The notes: generated by a model from the letters alone, not told the origin. 64,000 nucleotides of DNA from Arthrobacter sp. GMC3 (GCF_002929305.1 NZ_PJIO01000004.1:143963-207962), one strand, 5' to 3'; positions 8,682 to 18,482 are shown, counted from the stretch's first letter. Translations and numbers: made by a program.

Positions 8682-9599
8682 ATGGCAGTTGTGGCGTGGA
8701 TTGGTTTGGGCAACATGGGCGGACCCATGACATCAAACATGGTCAAGGCCGGGCACGCCGTTCGCGGCTTTGACCTGAGCGGGCAAGCACTTGCTGCGGC
8801 GGTCGCAAACGGCGTCACCGCCGCGTCTTCGATCGCGGACGCCGTACGGGGAGCCGACGTGGTGTTCACTATGCTCCCCAAGGGCGACCATGTGCGCAGC
8901 GTGTACTTCGGTGAAGCCGGAATCTTGGCCAACGCCGCCAAGGAAACCCTTCTCATTGACTCCTCCACCATTGACATTGAGTCCGCGCAGGCAGTGCACG
9001 ACGCCGCTGCTGCCGCCGGCTTCCGCTTTGTTGACGCCCCCGTTTCGGGCGGCATGAGCGGCGCAAGTGCCGGCACACTGACCTTCATGATCGGCGGGGA
9101 AAGCGGCGCCGTGGCCGACGCCACCGCTGTGATCGAGCCGATGGCCGCAAACATCATTCCCACGGGCGGTGCCACCACCGGCCAGGCCGCCAAGATCTGC
9201 AACAACTTGATGCTGTTCATCAATCTTGCCTCCACCTCCGAGGGCGCCGTGCTGGCCGACCGCCTGGGCCTGGACAAGCAGGTTTTCTGGGACATCGCCT
9301 CCGTTTCCTCCGGCGACAGCTGGGCGCTGCGCACCTGGTACCCGTTGCCCGGCGTCGTGCCGACCTCGGCCGCCAACCACGACTTTGCCCCCACGTTCAC
9401 AGCCGAGCTTGCCAACAAGGACATCGGGCTGGCCATCGCCGCAGCCCGCAGCACCGACACCCCGCTGGAAATTGGCGAGCACGTCCAGCAGCTGTTCCAA
9501 CGCCTCATCGACCAAGGCGAGGGCGGCAAGGATTGCACCAAGATCGTGACCCTGATGGATGGGTCCCTGAAAACCACCGCTTCCGCTACCACCGCCTAA
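8682..9599 (+). CDS. 3-hydroxyisobutyrate dehydrogenase-family oxidoreductase
   Basis: A 305-residue beta-hydroxyacid dehydrogenase. It begins with the NAD-binding IGLGNMGGPMTSNMVKAGH, contains FVDAPVSGGMSGASAGTLTFMIGG (substrate site) and the catalytic-lysine segment GQAAKICNNLM, all hallmarks of the MmsB/GarR group that oxidises small beta-hydroxyacids to semialdehydes. ATG 8682 is preceded by AAGGGAG; the upstream frame to 8607 lacks a comparable site. It is the first gene of a four-gene operon, with the aldehyde dehydrogenase 10 bp downstream suited to take the semialdehyde. Whether the natural substrate is 3-hydroxyisobutyrate is uncertain because the downstream enzymes are not those of valine breakdown. 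Confidence 0.9.
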   Translation: MAVVAWIGLGNMGGPMTSNMVKAGHAVRGFDLSGQALAAAVANGVTAASSIADAVRGADVVFTMLPKGDHVRSVYFGEAGILANAAKETLLIDSSTIDIESAQAVHDAAAAAGFRFVDAPVSGGMSGASAGTLTFMIGGESGAVADATAVIEPMAANIIPTGGATTGQAAKICNNLMLFINLASTSEGAVLADRLGLDKQVFWDIASVSSGDSWALRTWYPLPGVVPTSAANHDFAPTFTAELANKDIGLAIAAARSTDTPLEIGEHVQQLFQRLIDQGEGGKDCTKIVTLMDGSLKTTASATTA

Positions 9600-9609
9600 G
9601 GAAAATGCC

Positions 9610-11103
9610 ATGACAGACGTTCGAACAACTGAAGCGGTCCGCGACTGGCCCATGTGGATCGATGGTCAGGAAGTGGCCTCGGCTAGCGGGGAGTGGCGCA
9701 CCGTGGAGAACCCTGCCCGTCGCGAAACCGTCATAGCCCGCGTTCCGGCCGGCAACGCCGCCGACGTCGACCGTGCCGTCGCCGCCGCCCGGGCGGCATT
9801 CCCCGCCTGGCGTGCCCAGCACTTCAGCGGCCGGTCCAAGGCTCTGTTGGCGATTGCCGACGAGTTGGAGGCACGCACCGAGGAATTCGCCACCCTGACG
9901 GCACTGGACACCGGCAACGCCCTGCGAACGCAGGCCCGCCCCGAGGCCACCACCATGGTGTCCATGTTCCGTTACTTCGCTGGCGTTGCCGGTGAGGTCA
10001 AGGGCACCACACTTCCGGCCGGCGAGAACCAGTTGCAGTACACGCGCCTTGAACCCCTCGGGGTGGTCGCGGCGATCCTGCCGTGGAACTCGCCGCTTAT
10101 GATCGCCGCCTTCAAGATCCCCGCCGCACTCGCGGCCGGCAACACCGTTATTATGAAGGCCGCCGACGACGCACCCCTGACCATCTTGCTGCTGGCCCAG
10201 GTGTGCAACCGGCACCTGCCGGCCGGGGTGGTCAATGCCATGACGGGGCGCGGCTCCGTCATTGGTGAGGCGCTGGCCAACCACCCTGGCGTGGACAAGG
10301 TCTCCTTCACCGGTTCCACCGAGGTGGGGCAAGGTGTGGCGGCGAAGGCCGGCGCGCGCCTGGCCCACATGTCCATGGAACTGGGCGGGAAAAACCCCTC
10401 CATCGTGTTCCCCGACGCCGTGGACGAGGAACTCATCGACGGCCTGCTCCTGGCTTCCCGCTTCACCCGTCAGGGCCAGAGTTGCACCGCCGGCTCACGC
10501 CTGTTCCTGCATGAGGACATTTACGACGACGTGCTGACGCGGCTCAGTGCCAAGCTCGGCGCCCTGAAGGTGGGGGACCCGCTGGACGAGGCCACCGACA
10601 TGGGTGCGGTCATCAACGCCAAGCAGCACTCGGCGATCACAGGCTACCTCGACGAAGGACGCGCCACCCCCGGAATGAAGGCCGTTCTCGGTGGCAGCGC
10701 CCCCTTGGAAGGAGCGTTGACCGAGGGCTACTACCATCTACCCACAGTGTTCAGCGGCGTCAAGAACGAATTCCGCCTGGCCCAGGAGGAGATCTTCGGC
10801 CCAGTCCTGGTGGCGATCCCGTGGAAGGACACCGCCGAGGTGATCCGCATGGCCAACGACACCAACTACGGCCTGGCTGCCTATGTGTGGAGCCACAACC
10901 TGGACGACGCCTTGAATACCGCCCACCAAGTCGATGCCGGCTGGGTTCAGGTCAACCAAGGTGGCGGCCAAGTGGCCGGGCAGTCCTATGGCGGCTACAA
11001 GCAGAGCGGCATGGGCAGGGAAGTCTCGCTGGAGGGCATGCTGGAAGGGTTTACGCAGACCAAGCAGATCAACGTCAGGCTGCGCGGGGTGCCCAATGGG
11101 TGA
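9610..11103 (+). CDS. Aldehyde dehydrogenase family protein
   Basis: A 497-residue NAD(P)-dependent aldehyde dehydrogenase. Visible motifs are ILPWNSPLMIAAFK (cofactor entry), SFTGSTEVGQ (Rossmann loop), the general-base Glu in MELGGKNPSIVF, and the nucleophile Cys in RQGQSCTAGSR, followed by EEIFGPVL. This is the non-acylating type making a free carboxylic acid, unlike MmsA, which yields an acyl-CoA. That fits the next gene, a CoA-transferase, which would activate the resulting acid. It overlaps the CoA-transferase by 8 bp, implying coupled translation. Confidence 0.92.
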   Translation: MTDVRTTEAVRDWPMWIDGQEVASASGEWRTVENPARRETVIARVPAGNAADVDRAVAAARAAFPAWRAQHFSGRSKALLAIADELEARTEEFATLTALDTGNALRTQARPEATTMVSMFRYFAGVAGEVKGTTLPAGENQLQYTRLEPLGVVAAILPWNSPLMIAAFKIPAALAAGNTVIMKAADDAPLTILLLAQVCNRHLPAGVVNAMTGRGSVIGEALANHPGVDKVSFTGSTEVGQGVAAKAGARLAHMSMELGGKNPSIVFPDAVDEELIDGLLLASRFTRQGQSCTAGSRLFLHEDIYDDVLTRLSAKLGALKVGDPLDEATDMGAVINAKQHSAITGYLDEGRATPGMKAVLGGSAPLEGALTEGYYHLPTVFSGVKNEFRLAQEEIFGPVLVAIPWKDTAEVIRMANDTNYGLAAYVWSHNLDDALNTAHQVDAGWVQVNQGGGQVAGQSYGGYKQSGMGREVSLEGMLEGFTQTKQINVRLRGVPNG

Positions 11104-12340
11104 GGAATCCGCGCTGCCGCAGGCGCTGCCGCTGGCGGGAATCCGGATCCTGGATCTTAGCCGCGCACTGGCCGGCCCCTATGCCACGGCGTTGCTGTCC
11201 GACCTTGGCGCCACCATCGTCAAGGCCGAAAGCATCAAGGGCGGGGACTCAAGCCGATCCTGGCCCCCGTTTGAGGACGAGCACAGCCTGTACTTTGACT
11301 CCGCCAACCGGGGAAAGGAGTCCATCGCGATCGACTTCTACACCCCGGCCGGGCGGGACTTGTTGTGGGAGCTGGCCATGAGCGCCGACGTCGTGGTGGA
11401 GAACTTCCGCCCCGGCGTGCTGGCCACCACGGGCCTTGACCCGGAAAAGCTGCGAGCCGCCAAGCCGTCCATCATCATCGCTTCCGTGAGCGGATTTGGC
11501 GCCGTCGGCCCGCTGGCCCAGGCGCCCGGCCTGGACCAGGTAGCCCAGGGCATGAGCGGGCTCATGTCAGTGACGGGGCCCGACGCCGGGAACATGTACC
11601 GGGTAGGGGTGCCCATCGTGGACTTGGTCTCGGGCATCAACACCGCGCTGGCCATCGCCGCGGCGCTGGTGGGCAGGGCCCGCACCGGCGTGGGAATGGA
11701 GGTCTCCACCTCGCTGCTGGAAACGGGGTTGGGGCTGGGCGCCTTCCAAGCGCAAAAGTACCTGAGCACGGGCGAGGTTCCCGTGCCGCTGGGCAACACC
11801 CACCCCGCGCTGACTCCCTACGGGGTGTTTGCGACGGCGGACATCCCCGTGATCATCGCCGTGGGCAACGAAAAGCAGTGGCAGCAGCTCTGCACCCTGC
11901 TGGGGGCCCCGGAACTGGTGGAGCGCCCCGAATACGCTACTGGCAAGCTGCGCCACGCCAAAGAGGCCGCACTGAAAGTTGAGTTGGAGAATTTGCTGGC
12001 ACACCGCACCGCCAACGAATGGCTGCCCGTGCTGCGCGCGGCCGCCATTCCGGCAGGTCCCATCTACAACTATGAGCAGGCCTTTGCCGACGACCAGGTC
12101 AAGGCGCTGGACATGGTGGAAACCGTGCACCGCGCCGACGGCACGGAACTGCCGCTGGTGCGCGGCCCCATTTCTGTCAACAGGGCGGCGCCGCGCATCC
12201 GCAAGGCCCCGCCGTCGTTGGGTGAGGATACGCTGGCAGTGTTGGCTGACCTGTCGCTGACGCAGGAGCAGATCGCCGGGCTGGTGGAGGCCGGCATTGT
12301 GCTGGCCGCGCCGCCTGTGCAGGCGGGCCTCGTGTTGTGA
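11096..12340 (+). CDS. Class III CoA-transferase (CaiB/BaiF family)
   Basis: A 414-residue family III CoA-transferase. It opens with the characteristic LAGIRILDLSRALAGPYATALLSDLGA stretch and continues with VVVENFRPGVL and the catalytic-Asp region APGLDQVAQGMSGL, then the NTHPALTPYGVF segment. These enzymes move CoA between carboxylic acids. Its ATG lies inside the end of the aldehyde dehydrogenase gene and its own stop overlaps the following GTG. In context it should activate the acid made by the dehydrogenase pair; donor and acceptor are unknown. Confidence 0.92.
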   Translation: MGEESALPQALPLAGIRILDLSRALAGPYATALLSDLGATIVKAESIKGGDSSRSWPPFEDEHSLYFDSANRGKESIAIDFYTPAGRDLLWELAMSADVVVENFRPGVLATTGLDPEKLRAAKPSIIIASVSGFGAVGPLAQAPGLDQVAQGMSGLMSVTGPDAGNMYRVGVPIVDLVSGINTALAIAAALVGRARTGVGMEVSTSLLETGLGLGAFQAQKYLSTGEVPVPLGNTHPALTPYGVFATADIPVIIAVGNEKQWQQLCTLLGAPELVERPEYATGKLRHAKEAALKVELENLLAHRTANEWLPVLRAAAIPAGPIYNYEQAFADDQVKALDMVETVHRADGTELPLVRGPISVNRAAPRIRKAPPSLGEDTLAVLADLSLTQEQIAGLVEAGIVLAAPPVQAGLVL

Positions 12341-13182
12341 GTGCGGCCACGGTAGACGCTTTGACGATTGGGGCAGGGGAGACGATGGGCGTGTTGCGCA
12401 TTGAACAGACCGGGCCGGTGGCCACGCTCATCATGGACAATCCAGGCATGCGAAACGCCATCACACAGGACATGTGGCAACAATTTGAGGACCTGCTGGC
12501 GCAACTGGATGCCGACGACTCCGTGAAGGTCGTAGTGGTGCGCGGGGTAGGAGAGCACTTTTCCGCCGGCGCCGACATCGCCTCCGTGCAAAGAATCCTG
12601 CACGACCCCGCCACCGGGCAAAGCGACGGGGGAGACATCACGGTAGCGGAGAATGCCCTGGCCCGTTTTCGCAAGCCCACCATTGCTGCCATAGACGGTT
12701 ACTGTGTGGGCGGCGGCTGGCAGATCGCCGGCGCCTGCGATATTCGCTTGGCCTCCGAGCGCGCCGTCTATGGCATCACCCCTGCCAAGATCGGCATCGT
12801 GTACCCGTTGTCCGGGATCAGGCGCCTGGTGCAGCTGGCGGGCCCGGCGACGGCAAAATACCTGCTTCTCAGCGGCGATTTTGTGGGCGCCCAGGAAGCG
12901 CTGAGACTGGGCCTGGCCACGAAGGTTCTCGCCCTGGAGGCCTTCTGGGAAGACGTTGCGGCGTTTGCCAGCCATGTGGCCGCACGCTCGCAGTTCTCCG
13001 CCCAAGGCCACAAGGCCCTAATTAACGCGATGAGTTCCGGGGCTGCCGACGTCGAAGTGGATGAACTCAGTGCTTACTGGCAGGGCCAGATGGCGGTCAG
13101 TGAGGATGCCGCCATTGGTGTTGCTGCGTTCCTGGCCAAGGAGACACCCAGGTTCACCTGGCTGCGGCCGCACGAGGGCTGA
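12337..13182 (+). CDS. Enoyl-CoA hydratase/isomerase (crotonase) family protein
   Basis: A 281-residue crotonase fold protein. The oxyanion-hole segments are visible: GEHFSAGADIASV and DGYCVGGGWQIAGACDIRLAS, followed by YGITPAKIGIVYPLSG where the family places an active-site acid or alternative residue. The GTG at 12337 overlaps the previous stop (GTGA); an alternative ATG at 12385 follows AGGGGAG closely and would drop 16 residues. As last gene of the operon it would hydrate, dehydrate or isomerise the CoA ester made by the CoA-transferase. Crotonase members are too diverse for a firmer call. Confidence 0.9.
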   Translation: MSAATVDALTIGAGETMGVLRIEQTGPVATLIMDNPGMRNAITQDMWQQFEDLLAQLDADDSVKVVVVRGVGEHFSAGADIASVQRILHDPATGQSDGGDITVAENALARFRKPTIAAIDGYCVGGGWQIAGACDIRLASERAVYGITPAKIGIVYPLSGIRRLVQLAGPATAKYLLLSGDFVGAQEALRLGLATKVLALEAFWEDVAAFASHVAARSQFSAQGHKALINAMSSGAADVEVDELSAYWQGQMAVSEDAAIGVAAFLAKETPRFTWLRPHEG

Positions 13183-13524
13183 GCCGCGTCGGGGCTTCGC
13201 GGCGGCCGCGGCCCGGAGGGGAGTCCCTTCCCCTCCGAGTCTGGGATTTCAGGCGGTCCGTCACCCGGGGATTGCTGTGACCAGCGGCGTTGTTCGGTGC
13301 AAGACGGCACGGCCTTGCTTACATTCGGGTCGTTTCTTAAGCTGCGCATCACCGTTTCACAAGTTCACCCCCGGTATTCCCAGCGCGATGACAAAGCTCT
13401 CATGACCATGTGAGTAGTGCGGCGTCGAGCGAGCGTGCGCCGGTCAGCTCACCGGGTTGGGATGACCATACGCGATGCGCGGGTCTTGAAAGAGGCAAGA
13501 ATTTCCGGTCTGTGACAATTTGTT
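13183..13524. other. Intergenic region after the CoA-ester operon
   Basis: These 342 bases carry no convincing gene on either strand. The only clear structure is a stem CGGAGGGGA (13214-13222) with TCCCCTCCG (13229-13237) around a six-base loop, 32 bp after the enoyl-CoA hydratase stop and thus a likely terminator, though without a T-run. The right part is visibly less GC-rich than the operon. Confidence 0.5.
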
Positions 13525-14007
13525 TTATCGAGAAGTTGGCTCGGGTTGCAGGGTTCGAGTCATGTAGTAGCTGTGAGGATCTTCAATGTAGGACCCGAAT
13601 GGCTGACATTGATCGAAACCATGTTTTTTGTACAGTGCCCGGGCTGGTGCGAAGAATTCCATAGATCCTGTCTCCAGGGATATGCGAGCCACCTTGCGCT
13701 CTCTTGCGTTGGCCAGCATATGGCCTAGCAACTGCGAAGCCACCCCTTGCCCGCGGAAGTCCGGATCTGTACGCATGCTCTTGAGCTCCTCGTGTCCCGG
13801 TGTTAGTTCCGCCAACGCGCAGGTACCCGCTATTCGTTGCTCCTTCCACGCTACCCAGAGTTGAACGGTGGGCTGCCGCAGTGCGGCCAGATCCAACGCG
13901 TGTTGAGACTCCAGAGGAGAGTGTGGCGCCATGTCGGCAAGGTGTTCTTGAAGGAAGGTGCTCAAAGCGGGATCGTCGAAGTCTGCGAGTTGAATGTTCA
14001 GCGTCAT
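13525..14007 (-). CDS. GNAT-family N-acetyltransferase
   Basis: A 160-residue GNAT protein. The acetyl-CoA binding motif A reads RGQGVASQLLGHML, preceded by the strand MRTDPDF and followed by ARISLETGSMEFFAPARALYKKHGF, a standard GNAT C-terminal half. The acceptor substrate cannot be told; the pattern (LESQHALDLAALRQP, then a solvent-exposed loop) suits small-molecule acetyltransferases. Its base composition and codon use look less GC-rich than neighbouring genes, so recent acquisition is possible. It stands alone. The 14008-14283 gap next to it holds nothing recognisable. Confidence 0.87.
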   Translation of the reverse strand: MTLNIQLADFDDPALSTFLQEHLADMAPHSPLESQHALDLAALRQPTVQLWVAWKEQRIAGTCALAELTPGHEELKSMRTDPDFRGQGVASQLLGHMLANARERKVARISLETGSMEFFAPARALYKKHGFDQCQPFGSYIEDPHSYYMTRTLQPEPTSR

Positions 14008-14283
14008 AGCGACAAATTATCAACTCTATGTATCAGGGATGTTAAGCACGGGAAGTATCCTGCCGACCATCAACCCACTTGCACAAACACGTCCAGTAGA
14101 CCTTGGCGAATTCAACCGGTCGCAGCACCAGGCGGTTTCTCTGGTTCCGATAGTAGCTGCTGTTCCATGGCCTGTGCGGGGGTGCTGCCACCGAGGATCC
14201 GACGGGCTGACCCGCCGGCTTTAGACCCCTGGCTGCAGGGCTTTGACCCTACAACCAAGGCCCAGATGGCTGGGGAAGACGCT

Positions 14284-15015
14284 CTAGAGCACCTTGTTCA
14301 AAAAGTCCCTTACCCGCGGGTTGGTGTTGTCGTCGGAGAAGAATTCCTCCGGAGGCATGTCGGCGGCGATGACGCCCCCGTCAATGAACACCACACGGTC
14401 GGCCACCCTGCGGGCAAAACCCATCTCGTGCGTGACAACGATCATCGTCATGCCCTGCTTTGCCAGGTCCGTCATAACGTCCAGGACATCTTTGACCACC
14501 TCGGGATCGAGGGCGCTGGTGGGCTCGTCGAAGAGCATCAGCTTCGGGTTCATGGCCACAGCCCGGGCAATGGCGATGCGCTGCTTTTGACCACCGGAAA
14601 GCTGGCTGGGATAGGCGTTGGCGCGGTGCGTCATGCCCACCTTCTCCAGCAATTCCATGGCGTGAGCCTTGGCCTCCTCCTTGCTCTTACCCAGGACGTT
14701 TATCTGCGGCAACATGACGTTGCGCAGCGCGGTGAGGTTGTGGAAGAGGTTGAACTGCTGAAACACCATGCCCATGCGCGAACGCAGCCGGTCCAGGTCG
14801 ACGTCGGGGGCCAGCAGGTCCTCGCCGTCAAAGATCACATGGCCGGAAGTTGGGGTTTCCAGCAGATTCAGGCAGCGCAGAAACGTTGACTTTCCGCCGC
14901 CGCTGGGGCCGATGACCGCCACCACTTCGCCCGGTTCAATGGTGAAGTCGATGCCCTTCAGGACGTGGACGGGGCCAAAGGTCTTGGTAATCGCTGTGGT
15001 CGAAAGAAGTGCCAT
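14284..15015 (-). CDS. Amino-acid ABC transporter ATP-binding protein
   Basis: A 243-residue polar-amino-acid-type ATPase (GlnQ/HisP class). Walker A is GPSGGGKST, the Q-loop lies in [11 protein letters not shown], the signature is [14 protein letters not shown], Walker B is [11 protein letters not shown] and the H-loop [15 protein letters not shown]. It starts one base inside the stop of the upstream fused binding-protein/permease gene (TAATG), so the two form one importer. It is the last gene of the operon starting at 18306. Confidence 0.95.
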   Translation of the reverse strand: MALLSTTAITKTFGPVHVLKGIDFTIEPGEVVAVIGPSGGGKSTFLRCLNLLETPTSGHVIFDGEDLLAPDVDLDRLRSRMGMVFQQFNLFHNLTALRNVMLPQINVLGKSKEEAKAHAMELLEKVGMTHRANAYPSQLSGGQKQRIAIARAVAMNPKLMLFDEPTSALDPEVVKDVLDVMTDLAKQGMTMIVVTHEMGFARRVADRVVFIDGGVIAADMPPEEFFSDDNTNPRVRDFLNKVL

Positions 15016-16523
15016 TAGATGTAGACCGCCAGTTTCTTTTCCAGGGTGTTGGCAATGAAGCCGATGATGTTGGTAATCACGTAGTAGACCAATCCGATGA
15101 AGAGGTAGACGGTCAGCGCGTCAAACGTGCGCGAGATGATGGTCTGCCCCACCAAGAACAGTTCGCTGATGGTCACAAAGGAGACCAGCGCGGAGTTCTT
15201 GGTCAAGGAGACGAACTCGTTGCCCAGGGGCGGGAGCATGCGCAGAAACGCCTGGGGGACAATGATGTGCCGCAACGCGGCCCCGGAACTCATGCCGCAG
15301 GATCGGGCGGCCTCCATCTGGCCCTTGTCCACGGAGTTGATGGCACCGCGAACAATCTCCGTCACGTAGGAACCGCTGTACAGGCCCAAGGCAAAGACGC
15401 CGGCCACCAGGGGATGCAATTGAATGCCCAGCTGCGGCAGGCCGAAGTAGATCAGGAACAGCTGGACAATGAACGGGGTGCCGCGGATGACAGAGACGTA
15501 GGCGGTGCCCAGCCAGCGGATCGGGGTGATCTTGGAGAGCTTTGCAAAACCGCCCAACAGGCCAAAGCACATGCTCAAGACCAGTGACATTCCAATGATT
15601 TCCATGGTGGTGACGAACCCTGCCCAGAGGGGTCCCGCCGAGTTGGTGATGGAGGAAATATTGATCAACCCGTGCGCTTTTGCCGGTCCCGTGACAGCTG
15701 AGGTGACGTCGCCAAACCATTGTGCCGTCAGCTTGTCATACTCGCCGTTGGCCTTCAGCTCCGCCAGGGCTGTGTTGAAACTGTCCCGGACGGCGGTGTC
15801 TGACTTTTGGAACGCATACCCATAATTCTCGGAGGTGAGACGTTCGCCAACCTGCTTGAGGCCGCCTTGTTCGTGGATGAAATAGCGCCCGCCCGGCTGC
15901 CCGGTGACGACGGCGTCGGCCTGGCCAAGCTTCACGGACGAGAACATTTGGTCATTGGTTTGGACCTGTACCAGCTGCGCCTTGGGCTGGTTTTGCTCCA
16001 GCCACTCAACGGATTTGGTGCCCACCTGCACGGCCACCTTCTTGCCGGCCAAGTCCGCCAGTGAGGAGATGGCGGTGTTGTTCTCGGCTACGAAGATGCC
16101 TAATCCGCCCGGGTAGTAAACGTCGGAGAAGTCGATTGCCTTGGCGCGTTCGGCGCTGATGTAGATGGCGGAGGCGCCGACGTCGATCTGGTTGGCCTGA
16201 AGAGCCGGGACGATGTTGCCAAACGGCATCTGGATGAAGTCGACGTTTTTGATGCCGGCCTTGTTGGCAAGTGCCTTCACCAGGTCGACGTCGAAGCCCA
16301 TCTTCTGGCCGTTGGCGTCGGTGAACTCGAACGGCGGGAAGGTGGCGTCGGTGCCCACACGCAGCGTGGTTTTGCCCGATTGCAGCTCGGTCAGCTTCGC
16401 GGAGGTGGCTGCCGGTGCTGGTGTGGTGTCCGCCGTGGCGGCCTGCGCCGCGACGCCGGTGGTGCACAGAATGACGGCCAGCAGGGCCGCCCAAAAACGG
16501 TAGCGGGTGAAAAGATTCTTCAC
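15015..16523 (-). CDS. Fused substrate-binding protein and permease of an amino-acid ABC importer
   Basis: A 502-residue fusion. Residues 1-29 are a signal peptide or first membrane anchor, 45-270 a family-3 solute-binding domain ([42 protein letters not shown]), and 295-495 a HisM/GlnP permease domain with the EAA loop [20 protein letters not shown]. Tethered binding domains are known in Gram-positive GlnP-type transporters. The gene lies 6 bp after the formimidoylglutamase-like gene and overlaps the ATPase gene, so the importer probably feeds that enzyme, making histidine, formiminoglutamate or another guanidino/amidino compound a plausible cargo (inference). Confidence 0.92.
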   Translation of the reverse strand: MKNLFTRYRFWAALLAVILCTTGVAAQAATADTTPAPAATSAKLTELQSGKTTLRVGTDATFPPFEFTDANGQKMGFDVDLVKALANKAGIKNVDFIQMPFGNIVPALQANQIDVGASAIYISAERAKAIDFSDVYYPGGLGIFVAENNTAISSLADLAGKKVAVQVGTKSVEWLEQNQPKAQLVQVQTNDQMFSSVKLGQADAVVTGQPGGRYFIHEQGGLKQVGERLTSENYGYAFQKSDTAVRDSFNTALAELKANGEYDKLTAQWFGDVTSAVTGPAKAHGLINISSITNSAGPLWAGFVTTMEIIGMSLVLSMCFGLLGGFAKLSKITPIRWLGTAYVSVIRGTPFIVQLFLIYFGLPQLGIQLHPLVAGVFALGLYSGSYVTEIVRGAINSVDKGQMEAARSCGMSSGAALRHIIVPQAFLRMLPPLGNEFVSLTKNSALVSFVTISELFLVGQTIISRTFDALTVYLFIGLVYYVITNIIGFIANTLEKKLAVYI

Positions 16524-16529
16524 GAGAGC

Positions 16530-17525
16530 TCACTTCCAGAGTGGTTCGTCGGATGCCTGAATGGCGGTGGGTGCCTGCAACAGCGGAGCATGGCAGGTGG
16601 CAATGGCATGGATGAGACGGGCTGCCGAACGTGCGGTGCGGTTGTCAATGTCGAAGCGCGGGTTCAGCTCAACGACGTCCACGTGTACCAGCTTTGGCGA
16701 AAGGGCCAGCTGTCGGCAGACCGCAAGGATGATGTCAAAGGGGACGCCCAGGGCTGCCGGGGCGCTGACGCCTGGGGCAACGTAGCCGGGCAGGACGTCC
16801 AGATCGATGGTGAGGTAGACGGCGTCGACCCTGGCCAAGAAATTCTCCACAAAGGCGGCGACGTCGGCAACGTTGCCGCATTCTTCGTCACGTAGGTACT
16901 CCACGCCGAGGTCCGCGGCGGTTTGGGCCAGGGCCAAGGTGTTGTTGGGTTCACTGATGCCGATGATGGAATACGTGAAGTCGCGGCCGGCCGCTTGCTC
17001 CCGGGTGGCAATCTGCAAAAAGGGCGTGCCACTGGAGGGTAGGGGATCGGCGCGCAGGTCAAAATGGGCGTCAAGATTGATGATACCCAAGCGCTTGGTG
17101 GCGGTGACCCCGGCTGCGTCGAGCCCCAGATAGCTTCCGTATGCCGTTTCATGGCCGCCGCCGAGCACAATCGGCAGATGCCCGTTGCCTAGGGCGGCGC
17201 TTACGGCCTGTCCCAGACGGCGTTGTCCGGATTCCATGTTCGCGTCCGTGACAGAGACGTCTCCCAAATCGTGGAGCGTCAGATCCTCCGGGGCTGATAG
17301 TGAGGCCAGTGCGGCGCGGATGACGGCGGGTGCGGCGGCGGCACCTATCCGGCCCTTGTTACGGCGCACTCCTTCATCGCTTTGGAAACCAATCAGGGCA
17401 ATGCCGGCCGCGTTCGAGCCGGTATGAGCCAGCGATTGGTTGACGGCGTGGTGCCAGCGGCGGTGCTTGGCCTCGGCGCCGTCGTCCCGGCCGGACCACG
17501 GGAGTGGGGTGAGTTCTTCAGTCAT
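16530..17525 (-). CDS. hutG: Formimidoylglutamase-like ureohydrolase (arginase superfamily)
   Basis: A 331-residue arginase/agmatinase-superfamily enzyme. Manganese ligands are visible: His125 in GGGHE, Asp152/His154/Asp156 in LDAHFD and Asp241/Asp243 in TIDLDVLPG. The DLDVLPGYVAPGVSAPA form of the last motif is typical of HutG formimidoylglutamases, which convert formiminoglutamate to glutamate and formamide. ATG 17525 begins the recognisable protein; the frame open to 17681 is low-complexity. The gene sits between an IclR regulator (13-bp gap) and an ABC importer (6-bp gap). No hutH, hutU or hutI is nearby, so a different amidino substrate is possible. Confidence 0.82.
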   Translation of the reverse strand: MTEELTPLPWSGRDDGAEAKHRRWHHAVNQSLAHTGSNAAGIALIGFQSDEGVRRNKGRIGAAAAPAVIRAALASLSAPEDLTLHDLGDVSVTDANMESGQRRLGQAVSAALGNGHLPIVLGGGHETAYGSYLGLDAAGVTATKRLGIINLDAHFDLRADPLPSSGTPFLQIATREQAAGRDFTYSIIGISEPNNTLALAQTAADLGVEYLRDEECGNVADVAAFVENFLARVDAVYLTIDLDVLPGYVAPGVSAPAALGVPFDIILAVCRQLALSPKLVHVDVVELNPRFDIDNRTARSAARLIHAIATCHAPLLQAPTAIQASDEPLWK

Positions 17526-17538
17526 GAGGGTTCCGTTC

Positions 17539-18306
17539 CTACGATGCGTTGAGGATAAGGGCGGCCGCCCGGGTGGAGGCGATGAGTCGTTTCTCATTGC
17601 GGATGGCGCGGAAGGACGGCGCCATGGTGCTGATGGCTCCGGCCAGGACGCCGTCGGCGCCAAAGACGGGGAAGCTGACACCCCAGACCCCAGAGTCCAC
17701 CGCGCCTTGGCTCAGTGCGAAGCCTCGGGCGGAAACCAGCACAAGCTCACGGCGCAGGGAAGTGGATTCGTCCGGTTCAAGGGCCAGGCCCGCGATGATG
17801 GCGGACTGCTCGGTGTCCGTGAGGTTGGCCAACAGCGCTAAGGCGCTGGCACCGTGGTGCAGGGGCTGGGACAGGCCCGCGGAGTAGCTGCAACGCAGCA
17901 GCTGCGGTCCCTCGACGGCCTCAACACACAGGGCCCGGGCGTCGCTGACAACCAAGTAGGCGGCCAGTTCTTCGGTTTCGTTGGACAACTGTTGAAGTTG
18001 GGCACTGATATGGTTCTTGACCACCGCTTCCTGCCGAAAGTTCGCCGCCAAACGCAACGCGGTAGGACCCGCGCTGAACTGGCCACGATGATTTGCCGGG
18101 GCCACCAGGCCCGCCTTGAGTAGGGCCGAGAGGTGACGGTAGACGGCGCTGGCGGGGATACCCGTCCCGGAGGAGATCTGTGCTGCCGTCAGAACAGGGG
18201 TGGAAGCAAACTGCAGCAGGATATCCAGTGCGCGCGAATGTGCGCCTTGGCGCCCGGCTTCCTGAGAAGCCAAGCCATGCGCAGACTCGTTTGCTGTTTC
18301 AACCAT
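17539..18306 (-). CDS. IclR-family transcriptional regulator
   Basis: A 255-residue IclR protein: winged helix at about residues 20-75 (HSRALDILLQFASTPVLTAA, GIPASAVYRHLSALLKAGLV) and the C-terminal effector domain (RCSYSAGLSQPLHHGASALALL, SVPVFGADG-like segment near the end). ATG 18306 is the first plausible start; the longer frame to 18513 is not IclR-like, and no strong ribosome binding site decides between candidates. It is the first gene of an operon with hutG and the ABC importer, so it is probably autoregulatory and substrate-responsive. Confidence 0.88.
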   Translation of the reverse strand: MVETANESAHGLASQEAGRQGAHSRALDILLQFASTPVLTAAQISSGTGIPASAVYRHLSALLKAGLVAPANHRGQFSAGPTALRLAANFRQEAVVKNHISAQLQQLSNETEELAAYLVVSDARALCVEAVEGPQLLRCSYSAGLSQPLHHGASALALLANLTDTEQSAIIAGLALEPDESTSLRRELVLVSARGFALSQGAVDSGVWGVSFPVFGADGVLAGAISTMAPSFRAIRNEKRLIASTRAAALILNAS

Positions 18307-18482
18307 AGCGACGACATTAGTGTCTGGAATCACAGTCAGAAAGCCATTGTTCCCACTGACTGGGAATGATGTTGTCACGCAGTGGGTTTGGCGTGGTCGT
18401 GGCGCGGACCCTTCTCGATTGAGGTGCGGTTCGCGCTCCAGTGCAGGGGTCGTGTGAGTCAAAACATGCACCGATATAAACT

